A program made the translations under genes and the position numbers. Of a stretch of DNA of 64,000 bases, positions 42,401 to 50,059 are shown in pieces (the first letter of the stretch is position 1; every line of letters starts with the position of its first letter). The notes beneath the pieces were generated by a model, which worked only from the letters and a program-made list of their open reading frames with translations, did no database searches and was not told the origin of the DNA. The DNA comes from CAYPFY01 sp964410105 (GTDB taxonomy: Bacteria > Bacteroidota > Ignavibacteria > UBA10030 > SZUA-254), in assembly GCA_964410105.1 (NCBI GenBank), contig CAYPFY010000003.1, positions 180,173-244,172 of the forward strand. The letters are read 5' to 3'.

Positions 42401-44490
42401 GTTCCCGAAAGGCCGACGACGTGCGGATTCCCCGTCGCGTCGTCGTGAAACGAGATTGATCCTGTCGTATCGCCCGATGCGGTCGGAGTGAAGCTCACCG
42501 AGAAGGTGCTGCTGTCTCCCGGGTTCAGAATGAACGGGGGGGAGGATCCCGCCAATGAGAAGTTTCCTCCGGAAACCGAGTCGGAGCTTACCGCAAGTGG
42601 TGCCGTCCCGGTGTTTTTCAAGGTAAGCGGGCGGGTGCCGCTGGTCGTCCCGACACGCTGTCGCCCGAACGAGATAGTCGCGGGATATAACGTCGCTACC
42701 GGCGCGATTCCCGTCCCCGACACGCTGATAGTGTGCGGGCTTCCGCCGGCGTTGTCATAAATTCTGATCTCTCCGCTCCGCAGCCCGACGGCCGACGGCG
42801 TAAAAGTAATGTGTACGACGCCGCTCGAATCCACAGCCAGCGTTGAGGGAGAAATGGGAAGCGTATTGGACTGCGAGTAATCGCCGGTGTTGACACGGAC
42901 GCTGTCGATGCGGAGCGGCTGCCCCCCCGTATTGCGCAGGGTCGCAGCGTGCGAGCTACTCGATGTCCCCACGCGCTGGGTCCCGAAGGGAATCGACGTC
43001 GAGTCTATCGAGACGATCGGCGGAACGACAACCGTGTTGCGGAAGATGGATATGAAATTCGTCCCCATCGGCGTCCCTTCGTCGGCGGCGACGACGTCGG
43101 GCTTCCCGTCGCCATCGAGATCTCCCGCGACGATGTGCCGGGGCCTTGTCCCCGTCGTGAACGATACGCCTGCATTAAACCCCAGCGCCCCGCTTGACCC
43201 CGTATTCTTGAGGATCACAAAGTTATTCCCCGTGCGGTTGCACACCGCAACGTCAGGCTTGCCGTCACCGTCGATATCGGAGATCGCCGCGAATCGCGAG
43301 CCGAACCCGGTCGCATAGTCGACCTTCGTCTCGAAAGAGACGCTTCCCGAGGTGCTCGTATTCCGGAGCACCGACATTGACTGGCTCAGTTCGCTTTCAT
43401 TGGGCGTCACGAGGTCGGGCTTTCCGTCTCCGTCGAGATCTCCAATAGAGATGCTGAAGGGATTGGTCCCCGTCCCGAAATCAAGTTTCGAATCGAAGGA
43501 CGATGAACTGATCGATCCCCCCGTCCCCTTGTTGCGCAGGATGGAGACGGAATTGCTCCCCCAGTTGGCCGTGACGATGTCCGGCTGCCCGTCGCCGTCG
43601 ATATCCGCCACCGCAACAAAGGGGTCGGCCGCCACCGTGAATTCCACTCTCGTCGAGAAGGAGCCTGTGGTGATGTCGCCCACCACACACGCATTCTGGA
43701 AAACCGACACGGTGCCCGCCACATCGTTGGCGACGGCTAGATCAGGCTTCCCGTCGCCGTTCAGGTCGGCGATCACGACATTGAACGGCCCCGACCCGAG
43801 GGGAGTGGCAAGATCCACATGCGTCGCGAACGAGATGCTCCCCGGAGTGCTCGTGTTCCGCAGGACGGAGACGGTCGAGCCGTTGTAATTCGTCGCGGCG
43901 AGATCAGGCTTCCCGTCGCCGTCAAGATCCCCGAACGCCATTCCTACCGGCCGGTCCCCGACGGTGAAGCTCACCGGCGAGGCGAACGACCCTGATGTCA
44001 GCGTCCCCGATGTGGCCGTATTCCTGTAGATGGAAACGGTGGAGCTGAACTGATTGGAAACAACGATATCCGCCTTTCCGTCGCCGTCGATATCCACCAC
44101 CAGGAGGTTGTAAGGATCCGTTGCGCTCACATCCAGTTTCGGCGCCATCGACGTGTCGCTGATCTGATCGCTGCTTGTGAAGGTGGCAAGAAAGGGTTTC
44201 TGCGAGTACGCGGTGAGGCTCTCCGCTGTGACGCTGATGGGGGAGTACGTGGCCCCGACGGGGACGGTCACCGAGAGTTCATTCGAGGCGGCCGAATTCA
44301 CCGCGGCCCGTGTGGCGCCGAAATAAACCTTGTTGTGAGAGGGGGTCACGCTGAAGTTCGACCCCGAAATGGTCACCGTAGTTCCGACCGGCCCCGAGGA
44401 GGGAGTGAAAGAACTGATCGAAGGAGCCTGCCCTTTGAGCGCAAGGGGGAGAAAAACGGCGAGGAGACACACGCTGACACAACGATTCAT
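39460..44490 (-). CDS. Giant modular T9SS-secreted protein
   Basis: This 1676-residue protein has a signal peptide (residues 1-22, MNRCVSVCLLAVFLPLALKG) and a long series of modules: an IPT/TIG domain (25-110), seven FG-GAP/VCBS-type repeats of about 55 residues with DxDGDGxxD calcium-binding loops (for example DLDGDGKPD), four HYDIN/ASPM-like repeats of about 100 residues with PFGxQRVG strands, three repeats of about 95 residues with a DADG...TSGDR...W core, a region of 300 residues without recognised domain, and a T9SS type A sorting domain at the end (YPNPFNPRTTIEFDL ... KKMILLK). It should be exported and anchored on the cell surface. The start ATG 44490 was chosen because a strong promoter ends at 44609 and codons before it are in the leader. 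Confidence 0.92.
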   Translation of the reverse strand: MNRCVSVCLLAVFLPLALKGQAPSISSFTPSSGPVGTTVTISGSNFSVTPSHNKVYFGATRAAVNSAASNELSVTVPVGATYSPISVTAESLTAYSQKPFLATFTSSDQISDTSMAPKLDVSATDPYNLLVVDIDGDGKADIVVSNQFSSTVSIYRNTATSGTLTSGSFASPVSFTVGDRPVGMAFGDLDGDGKPDLAATNYNGSTVSVLRNTSTPGSISFATHVDLATPLGSGPFNVVIADLNGDGKPDLAVANDVAGTVSVFQNACVVGDITTGSFSTRVEFTVAADPFVAVADIDGDGQPDIVTANWGSNSVSILRNKGTGGSISSSSFDSKLDFGTGTNPFSISIGDLDGDGKPDLVTPNESELSQSMSVLRNTSTSGSVSFETKVDYATGFGSRFAAISDIDGDGKPDVAVCNRTGNNFVILKNTGSSGALGFNAGVSFTTGTRPRHIVAGDLDGDGKPDVVAADEGTPMGTNFISIFRNTVVVPPIVSIDSTSIPFGTQRVGTSSSSHAATLRNTGGQPLRIDSVRVNTGDYSQSNTLPISPSTLAVDSSGVVHITFTPSAVGLRSGEIRIYDNAGGSPHTISVSGTGIAPVATLYPATISFGRQRVGTTSGTRPLTLKNTGTAPLAVSSDSVSGGNFSLAGSSPPFILNPGDSSTFSVSFTPTASGDTTGSISFHDDATGNPHVVGLSGTGVQPLVQLLPAAWDFGEQRAFTASPPKVFTLKNTGNDSLRIFSIRTWGDFGETHTLPISPITLPPESSGTISVTFTPTSPGFESRGSLTVTDDAPGSPHGDSLSGLGTYSYLHAYPDSLQFTTLAVDSTERDTLTVTNEGTASLNLTVVTSVGFHVSPETAAIAPRDSFRFAVAFHPVTVGSFAGRAIFAHNGTNSPDTIPLRGSASSTITVLKLRDADGDTATKGDRSLNSWRLLLYKDSVAAASLYASADTSRLVATVTEAGRYIAAEADSGSTWTRLNGGTFDTLTVLATSISDTFINFHANFITIREYRDADGLFGTSGDRTLTPWRFEIRKDSVNGPLFTAGKGSTVLATRVPDGNFVILEADSAGWQHIGYSNGGSPTPSGVSSVSVSVHDGQGIGVDFVSFHPNTISVGAFEDGDGRFSTSGDRIPKSWHLELHRDAADGPLVTSADGPVLPAGNLPDGRFVAVESDSSGWIHLGYSLNPGASIPGGDNRVILDLANGQAMNVDFANAPPVYGQYFRTFRPENLALSRDSKGKLGKPVKPSPDKIFFSFAVRNDSDNTGGLHVEFSSRIDTTLPVVTTPASVPAALDAGLKSWNFPFPGLLHRGDSVKLSGFAKLSKLLKISKYYFTRGSSQAGAAGSIPSVHIEPRYPMPNRVNVLADLFGRGGFTSTGGMRVGRDKSVGSDSSKFYGWLLAPKYTDIMNTLRDRSGLDTGPAFGFSTYTSNGRAIIKRQKSLPPGKLNNVLVADMIALRLGIAASAFGITPRGLGELIYDDTVANGWNGRMVKEIADFGDSVMMGSYSLGRHVFSDSLLYRQLDSVIRRINAAFEGDLDTFSFGSQLQVRGTRQLLAVGILKANPSAVPAVIQPSAPGPGAFPSVYTLYQNYPNPFNPRTTIEFDLAGEAFVTLKVYNILGQEIAILADRELMGEGGQSLDFDAGTLPSGVYFYRLEVTEPSDGEEGRNFTAVKKMILLK

Positions 44491-44522
44491 AAGCCTGTCA
44501 TTCCGGGGGGAAACTGAGGCGA

Positions 44523-44576
44523 ATTCCTTTCTGCTGACAAAGGAATGAGGGAGCTCCGGCTTCCGCGGGTCCCTCA
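44523..44576 (-). promoter_or_regulatory. Two-hairpin leader of the giant secreted protein gene
   Basis: The leader between the promoter and ATG 44490 contains two adjacent hairpins: TGAGGGA (44546-44552) with TCCCTCA (44570-44576), and ATTCCTTT (44523-44530) with AAAGGAAT (44539-44546), the second with an eight-base loop. They share one base. They lie before the ribosome binding region and may tune translation or RNA stability. Confidence 0.45.
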
Positions 44577-44608
44577 AGGATCCGGTTTCAGCGATGTCTT
44601 CAAAATTC

Positions 44609-44637
44609 ATTATACCTTCTGCCGGGAGAAAAGTCAA
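44609..44637 (-). promoter_or_regulatory. Strong promoter for the giant secreted protein gene
   Basis: On the minus strand TTGACT (44632-44637) and TATAAT (44609-44614) are 17 bases apart, close to perfect primary-sigma consensus. Transcription should begin near 44602, leaving a leader of about 112 bases before ATG 44490. It is the best promoter in the window. Confidence 0.8.
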
Positions 44638-44676
44638 GGGAGGGCGTTGATTTCAGTCACACGGAGATGCGATTGA

Positions 44677-45594
44677 TCACCCCTCAGGGGGTTTTGCAAC
44701 AAAATAATTGAGCATTTTGGATACGAGCCGGGCCGCTGCCAGATCGGGATGAGTCACACCCTTGGCCGGGGCGAGCTCGACGACATCGCAGCCGACGACC
44801 GTCTTTCTCCGTCCCAGCTTTCGCAGAAGAACCATCGTCTCATGCCAGAAAAGCCCGTCCGGTTCCGGGGTTCCCGTGGACGGCATGATGGACGGATCCA
44901 GGCCATCCACGTCGAAGGTGACATAGACGTGCTCGGTGAGACGCTCGACGGCGTAGTCCTGCCAGGTTCTGAGGAATGTCTCGTACCTGTGCGACCGGAT
45001 CTGGTGGGCATAGAGCGTCGTGATTCCGAGCTGCTGGATCATCCGCGCCTCCTCGACGCACTGGGCCCTGATCCCGACCTGCACGAGCCGCCGCGGATCG
45101 AGGAATTCGCACACGCGCGCCATGACAGACGCATGGCTGAATTTATTTCCCTCGTATTCCTGACGGAGATCGGAATGGGCGTCGATCTGAAGGACCGAAA
45201 GATCCCGATAAACCTCGGCGAACGCGGCCACCGGCGCCTGCGTGATGGTGTGCTCCCCGCCGATCGTTACCACAAATTTTTCCTGGCGGATCAATTCCCT
45301 CGTCTTTTCGTACAGAACCTCGAGGGCGTCCTCGTCCCGTTTCTTCGCCACAGCCAGGTGGGGGAGAGTCGCGATCCCGAGCTCGCTGTGGATTTCGCGG
45401 CCCGTTTCCTCATCGTAGAATTCAATGTAATGGGAGGCTTCGAGGAGGGCCCCGGGGCCCCGTTCCGTGCCCCCGCCGTAGCTCACCGTCCGCTCGTAGG
45501 GGACGGGATGGATGACGATACGCGACCGCTCAAAACCGCTGTACCGCGGTTCGATGCCGAGAAAATTTTCTGCGGACGGTAGTGCCCTGAACAT
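44677..45594 (-). CDS. speB: Agmatinase / arginase family ureohydrolase
   Basis: The 305-residue enzyme belongs to the ureohydrolase family and would release urea from agmatine (giving putrescine) or a related guanidino compound. The dinuclear manganese ligands are visible: H115 in GGEHTIT, D138, H140 and D142 in DAHSDLR, and two aspartates in FDVDGLDPS. The presence of the SHASVMAR loop favours agmatinase over arginase. The gene has its own promoter, 43 bases upstream, back to back with the promoter of the DUF2085 gene. Confidence 0.9.
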   Translation of the reverse strand: MFRALPSAENFLGIEPRYSGFERSRIVIHPVPYERTVSYGGGTERGPGALLEASHYIEFYDEETGREIHSELGIATLPHLAVAKKRDEDALEVLYEKTRELIRQEKFVVTIGGEHTITQAPVAAFAEVYRDLSVLQIDAHSDLRQEYEGNKFSHASVMARVCEFLDPRRLVQVGIRAQCVEEARMIQQLGITTLYAHQIRSHRYETFLRTWQDYAVERLTEHVYVTFDVDGLDPSIMPSTGTPEPDGLFWHETMVLLRKLGRRKTVVGCDVVELAPAKGVTHPDLAAARLVSKMLNYFVAKPPEG

Positions 45595-45636
45595 ATCGGT
45601 GATGGGGGGATCTTCCGGTTGATTGAGAGTGGAATG

Positions 45637-45665
45637 AATATACCAGAATCGGAAGCGAAATGCAA
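45637..45665 (-). promoter_or_regulatory. Promoter for speB
   Basis: On the minus strand TTGCAT (45660-45665) and TATATT (45637-45642) are 17 bases apart. The leader to the ATG at 45594 is about 36 bases. Its -35 hexamer is an inverted copy of that of the divergent promoter, six bases away. Confidence 0.65.
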
Positions 45666-45671
45666 AGTCCC

Positions 45672-45700
45672 TTGCATGTCAAAGGAAAATCTTCTATTTT
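45672..45700 (+). promoter_or_regulatory. Promoter for the DUF2085 operon, near-leaderless
   Basis: TTGCAT (45672-45677) and TATTTT (45695-45700) are 17 bases apart. Transcription would begin around 45706-45708, only a few bases before the ATG at 45710, so the transcript is nearly leaderless and lacks a ribosome binding site. Confidence 0.65.
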
Positions 45701-45709
45701 CGGTAACGC

Positions 45710-46192
45710 ATGAATCGGTCGCTCGCCCACGCCCTTCTCGTCACAGGCGCATCGGTCTGGTGCGCACTGCTCGTCCTTGCTCCGCTCCTTGCCTCGGCCG
45801 GATATTCCGATGCGTCGAATTTTCTTTACCGGTTGTTTTCCGGGGTGTGCCACCAGTTTGATGACCGCTCGATCCATCTTTTCGGCTATAAGCTGGCTGT
45901 GTGCAGCAGATGCTCGGCGATTTACTTCGGTTTTCTCCTCGGGGCGATCGCGTGGCAGAAGCTCCGATTCCGGTCCCGCCCGATCCTGTGGGCTTTCGCC
46001 GCAGCGCCGATGTTCATTGACGTGGCGCTTGACGTGATCGGCGTGCATCCAAGCACGCTGTCAAGCCGCATCACGACCGGGAGCGCTTTCGGGGTGATTG
46101 CCGCACTCATCCTCGTCCCGCTGATTCACGAGGGACTCGCGGAATTCTTTACCATAATGAGAGGTTTTGTTCATGAACGCCAAACCCGATAA
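45710..46192 (+). CDS. DUF2085 membrane protein
   Basis: The 160-residue protein has the DUF2085 signature: a first membrane segment, then CHQFDDRSIHLFG and KLAVCSRCSAIYFGFLLGA, with cysteines and a histidine that look like metal ligands in a loop between helices. Four to five membrane segments are visible. The function of the family is unknown. Its transcript appears to start almost at the ATG. It overlaps the start of the following membrane protein gene by 20 bases. Confidence 0.85.
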   Translation: MNRSLAHALLVTGASVWCALLVLAPLLASAGYSDASNFLYRLFSGVCHQFDDRSIHLFGYKLAVCSRCSAIYFGFLLGAIAWQKLRFRSRPILWAFAAAPMFIDVALDVIGVHPSTLSSRITTGSAFGVIAALILVPLIHEGLAEFFTIMRGFVHERQTR

Positions 46193-46712
46193 GCTTGTCC
46201 CGTCACTGTACGGAGGCATCATCATGGCGCTTCTGTCGACCGTGCCTTTTCTCAACCTGGTGAACTGCCTTTGTTGCGCCGGGCTCCTCTTCGGCGGTTT
46301 TATCGCCGTCTATTTTTACAGGAGCAATTTTACACCCGAGGCGCCTCCGTTCACCTCGGGAGATTGCATGGCCGTGGGCGCTCTGGCCGGAGTGGCGAGC
46401 GCATTTTTCGGCACGATTCTCTCGATCGTCTTCCTCACGCTCTTCGGCAATGTGATGGGCGAACTTATCCTCAACATCATCCGGAATACCAATCTTCATA
46501 TGCCGGAGGAGGCCATGGATCAGATTGAGGAGGCATTACAAGGCAAGATGTCGGCGTTTTTCATCATCGTAAGCTTTTTCCAGAGCCTCATCGTCCATTC
46601 TCTTTTCGGATTGCTCGGCGGCCTGATCGGCTACAGCATGTTCAAGCCGAAGGGGGTTCCTCCCCCCCCGATGCCCCAGCCACCCCCCGCCTCGCCGGCC
46701 ATGCCGGTTTAG
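46173..46712 (+). CDS. Small membrane protein of unknown family
   Basis: This 179-residue protein has four hydrophobic segments (around residues 12-50, 65-92, 130-155 and a last one) and a proline-rich C-terminal tail (KGVPPPPMPQPPP). A CLCCAGLLFGGF segment with three cysteines follows the first membrane helix. It resembles the small DUF4199-like or yip1-like membrane proteins, but I cannot assign it to a family. The ATG at 46173 has AGAGG eight bases upstream and is preferred over a TTG at 46167. It overlaps the DUF2085 gene and is three bases before the M1 peptidase gene, forming one operon. Confidence 0.75.
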   Translation: MNAKPDKLVPSLYGGIIMALLSTVPFLNLVNCLCCAGLLFGGFIAVYFYRSNFTPEAPPFTSGDCMAVGALAGVASAFFGTILSIVFLTLFGNVMGELILNIIRNTNLHMPEEAMDQIEEALQGKMSAFFIIVSFFQSLIVHSLFGLLGGLIGYSMFKPKGVPPPPMPQPPPASPAMPV

Positions 46713-46715
46713 GAA

Positions 46716-48776
46716 ATGCGAGCCTGCGGTGCCGCCTGCCTGATCCTTCTATGCGCCGGGCATTTGATCGGGGAGACGGAATATGAAATAAAGAGCCACC
46801 GCGCCAGGATCCAGATTTTTCCCGGCGCGAACGCGGTTCTTTGCTCCGATACCCTCCTCGTCCGGCGAACCGGGTTGCCAAAGGACTGGGCCACCATGAC
46901 TCTCCGCCTCCTCCCGGTCTACTCCGTCGACTACATTACTGTCAAGGGGAGGAGGACCGAGACGAAAAAATCACGCGAGGGATTTGAGCTTCGGGGATTG
47001 CCGTCCGATTCGATGTTGGAAATCACCCTCACGTACTCGGGCAGGATGGCATTTCGCTCCGAATTCTCCCATCTCGGTCCCGATCGGGCGCTCTTTCGCG
47101 ACGCGGAACTCCTGCCTGCCGGCGGACGGGCGCTCGAATTTGTCCGCCTCAGCCTCATCGTCCCTTCAGGATGGGAAGCCGTGTCAGTGGGTAAGCTCGT
47201 CCGGCGGGAAACCCGGGGGGACTCCGCATTGTTCGTGTATGAATTCGCAAAACCTATTTCCGAACTTGGGTGGATCTGCGCCGGAAGGTTTTTCACTCAG
47301 GAGGAAGGGGGTACGTCGGTCCTGCTTTTTTCGGAGGACTCCTCCTCGGCCCCTGCCGTTCTCTCTCTCGCCCGCGATGTTTTGAAATTCTACGGAGAAA
47401 GGTTTATCCCTTTCCGCTTTCCCCTCCTCACGATCGTGGAGATCGAAGACTGGGTGGCGGGGCCGGGCGTGCTCGCGATCGGAGAACCGGGAATCGTGAT
47501 GGTGAAAAAGCTCGCCTTCACGACCGCGGACAGGTTCAATCAGGCGGCGAGCGTCCTTCCCCACGAAATAGCCCATCAATGGTGGCCCGCAACCGTGTTC
47601 ATCGAGGACCAGGATGCGGCTTTCCTTTCCGAAGGGATGTGCGAGTATTCGGCAGTTCTTTATGCCGAATCCCGCGGTTCGATGACTCTCCGGGACTCGC
47701 TTTCCCGACACCCGCTCCTGCGTCCGCTCATGATGCGCATCGAGCAGGGGAGAGACCTGCCGCTTCAGCAGAAGGCTGACCTCCGGTCCCTTCCAACCCA
47801 CTATCTGAAGGCATCGTACGTCCACCACATGCTGCGCCGGATGCTGGGAGACAGCGTGTTCGCCGAACTCTACCGCCAGTATGCCGCCCGCTTCGAAGGG
47901 AAACTCGCCTCGCTCGACGACTTCAGGAAAACCGCCGAAGAGCTTGCGGGCAAAAATCTCGGCTGGTTCTTCGACCAGTGGGTCAAAAAGAAGGGGGTGC
48001 CGCAGATAAAAATCTACAATGTGAAGTCGATGCCCGATTCTTCGGGCGGATGGACGACGCGGGGACGCGTCCGGCTGCTCGGCTATGAAAAGTATACTGC
48101 CCAGGTCGAGGTCGGGGTCCGAGAGCCGGAACAACTCCGTAAGAGAAAAGTCTTTCTCGGCGCCGACAGCATGGGGGTGTACCGGAACGACGTCCCCTTC
48201 GAAATCCATACGTCCGAAAAGCCGGTCAGGGCGGAGCTTGACCCGGGCGGGGACGTCCTCAGGATTCGCAAGCTGCCGCCGAAGCTGAGCGACCTGCGCG
48301 ATCCGTCGGACGGAGTCTTCATCGTCGGCGGGCTCCGCGACAGGGACTATCTCCTTGCGCTTGCGAGGAAAGACTCTGCAGCGATGGAGAGATCCGGATG
48401 GTCGATAACGATCCGGAGCGATTCAAATGTCACGCTCACCGATCTTCAGAGGGAGCGCATTGTCCTCTACGGTACGGCTTCTCAGAACCGGGTTTCCGCG
48501 CAGCTTCAGGGGAAATTCCCTATGGGGGTCGCTCCCACGGGTTCTATCTCCGTCGGCGGGGAGACCCTCACCGACAGTTCTCTTGCCTTGATTCAGATCA
48601 TCACGAATCCGTTCATCCCCCAGGGATTGATCGCCCGCATCGAGCCCCTGAGCACACTCTCGCAGCCGGAGCTGATTCCCTTCGACGTCTCCTGGACTCT
48701 GGTGAGGGGAAAAGACGAGATCTCGTCCGGGACCTGGAACGTGAAAGACGACGACTCCGTCGTCGATATTCGCTGA
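46716..48776 (+). CDS. M1-like metallopeptidase, secreted
   Basis: The 686-residue protein has a signal peptide (residues 1-19) and an M1-type catalytic core with HEIAHQWW (H283, E284, H287) and E306 (FLSEGM) as zinc site. It lacks an obvious GxMEN motif; the corresponding EIEDWVAGPGVLAIGEPG stretch is different, so it may be a divergent aminopeptidase or a gluzincin of another subfamily. A long C-terminal beta-rich part (residues 420-686) follows, with a repeat-like RDRDYLLALARKDS region. It is the last gene of a three-gene unit with two membrane proteins. Confidence 0.85.
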   Translation: MRACGAACLILLCAGHLIGETEYEIKSHRARIQIFPGANAVLCSDTLLVRRTGLPKDWATMTLRLLPVYSVDYITVKGRRTETKKSREGFELRGLPSDSMLEITLTYSGRMAFRSEFSHLGPDRALFRDAELLPAGGRALEFVRLSLIVPSGWEAVSVGKLVRRETRGDSALFVYEFAKPISELGWICAGRFFTQEEGGTSVLLFSEDSSSAPAVLSLARDVLKFYGERFIPFRFPLLTIVEIEDWVAGPGVLAIGEPGIVMVKKLAFTTADRFNQAASVLPHEIAHQWWPATVFIEDQDAAFLSEGMCEYSAVLYAESRGSMTLRDSLSRHPLLRPLMMRIEQGRDLPLQQKADLRSLPTHYLKASYVHHMLRRMLGDSVFAELYRQYAARFEGKLASLDDFRKTAEELAGKNLGWFFDQWVKKKGVPQIKIYNVKSMPDSSGGWTTRGRVRLLGYEKYTAQVEVGVREPEQLRKRKVFLGADSMGVYRNDVPFEIHTSEKPVRAELDPGGDVLRIRKLPPKLSDLRDPSDGVFIVGGLRDRDYLLALARKDSAAMERSGWSITIRSDSNVTLTDLQRERIVLYGTASQNRVSAQLQGKFPMGVAPTGSISVGGETLTDSSLALIQIITNPFIPQGLIARIEPLSTLSQPELIPFDVSWTLVRGKDEISSGTWNVKDDDSVVDIR

Positions 48777-48828
48777 CACTCCCCCCCGGGCCTTTCTCCC
48801 TTCGGTTGAGCAGAGGGTCGTGCGATCG

Positions 48829-50052
48829 TCAGTTCACCAGCTTTATCCGGAATGTCGTTCCCTTCCCGACGCGGCTCTCCTTGACGAAGATCTTTCCCCC
48901 GTGGTATGTTTCGATGATGCGCTTCGAAAGGCTGAGCCCGAGGCCCCATCCCCGCAGCTTCGTGCTGTAGCCCGGGCGGAAGATATCCTTTTTGGACTTC
49001 ATATCGATTCCCTTGCCGGTGTCCTTCACATCGATGTAAATCGCCCCTCCACGGGAGCTGACGGAGAAGACGATTTTTCCCTGGTTTCCCTCCATGGCGT
49101 CGATGCCGTTCTTGACGAGATTCTCGATGACCCATTCGAAAAGCTCCCGGTTTATCCTCGCCCTGGCCGAATCCCCCTCGAGGATGATGTCGATGTTGCG
49201 CCCCTGGCCAAATCTCGACGGGAGCCTCTGTCGGAAATACGCGATCACAGATGAGATAACTTCCCCCAGATCCTCCTCCTTGAGGCTGGGCCTCGAGCCG
49301 ATCTTCGAAAACCTTTCCGTGACCTTCTGGAGCCGGTTCAGGTCCTGTTCCATGTCCGAGATGGTCGAAAGCTGCTTCGGGTTTTCGCCCGAATACTCCT
49401 TCATCATTTCGATCCACCCCATGAGGCTCGACAGCGGGGTCCCGAGCTGATGGGCGGTCTCCTTCGCCATGCCTACCCAGATGTTGCTCTGCTCGCTTCG
49501 CTTGATATAGCTGAAGCCGATGTACCCGATGAGTATGAACATGCCCGCCACCCCGATTTCGATGTACGGGAGCCATCGGAGCCGGGTGACGAGCTCCGAT
49601 TCCCCGTAATGAAGATGCTGAACGATCGAATCCCGCTGCGTCACCTTGAGTATCACGTTTATCGGCGGGTTCTGCTGATCGAGCCTGCTGATGACGCCGA
49701 CGAGATAGGCCTTCTGCTCTTCGATCGAGGCGGACGTGTCGAGGTTGATGTTCCGGACATTGAGACGGTAGTCCTGTATCGGCTCGTCCGTGCCGTCCGT
49801 GAGGACCATCGGGAAATCGATGTACCGGATTATCTCGTTGAAGATGAAACTGTAATCCGACTGATCGGTCACTTTTTCAGTAGGCCGGTTCGCAATGAAT
49901 TCCAGGGATTTCGCATGGAGGCCCGCGATGTCACGCTCCCGCTGCAGGAGCTGCTGGACGATGTGTCGGGTATAAAGCAGCGTGACGACAACGATGACCA
50001 CCGCCACCAGGAGGAGGAAGATCTTTATGTTTGTCGAGCGGGGACTCGCCAT
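48829..50052 (-). CDS. Membrane sensor histidine kinase
   Basis: The 407-residue protein has a membrane helix (residues 10-32), a periplasmic sensor part of about 120 residues, a second helix (around 165-185), then a kinase core. The phosphorylation site is H201 in the AKETAHQLGTPLSSLMGWIE box, which is unusual since a glycine replaces the common arginine. The ATPase domain has N box (LVKNGIDAMEG), G1 (DTGKGID) and G2 (GWGLGLSLSKRI). No response regulator gene is adjacent. It begins eight bases downstream of purA. The start ATG 50052 was taken because longer frames run inside purA. Confidence 0.9.
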   Translation of the reverse strand: MASPRSTNIKIFLLLVAVVIVVVTLLYTRHIVQQLLQRERDIAGLHAKSLEFIANRPTEKVTDQSDYSFIFNEIIRYIDFPMVLTDGTDEPIQDYRLNVRNINLDTSASIEEQKAYLVGVISRLDQQNPPINVILKVTQRDSIVQHLHYGESELVTRLRWLPYIEIGVAGMFILIGYIGFSYIKRSEQSNIWVGMAKETAHQLGTPLSSLMGWIEMMKEYSGENPKQLSTISDMEQDLNRLQKVTERFSKIGSRPSLKEEDLGEVISSVIAYFRQRLPSRFGQGRNIDIILEGDSARARINRELFEWVIENLVKNGIDAMEGNQGKIVFSVSSRGGAIYIDVKDTGKGIDMKSKKDIFRPGYSTKLRGWGLGLSLSKRIIETYHGGKIFVKESRVGKGTTFRIKLVN

Positions 50053-50059
50053 CGTCCGT

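Noticed and set aside
43000..44100. Repeated DNA in the giant secreted protein gene as a possible CRISPR or satellite array
   Set aside because: The similarity follows the FG-GAP codons (GATGGCGACGG-like), spacing is about 165-180 bases and the copies are coding and diverged.
44677..44692. CCCCTGAGGGG palindrome at the end of speB as a terminator
   Set aside because: The stem is short, overlaps the stop codon and has no T run on the minus strand.
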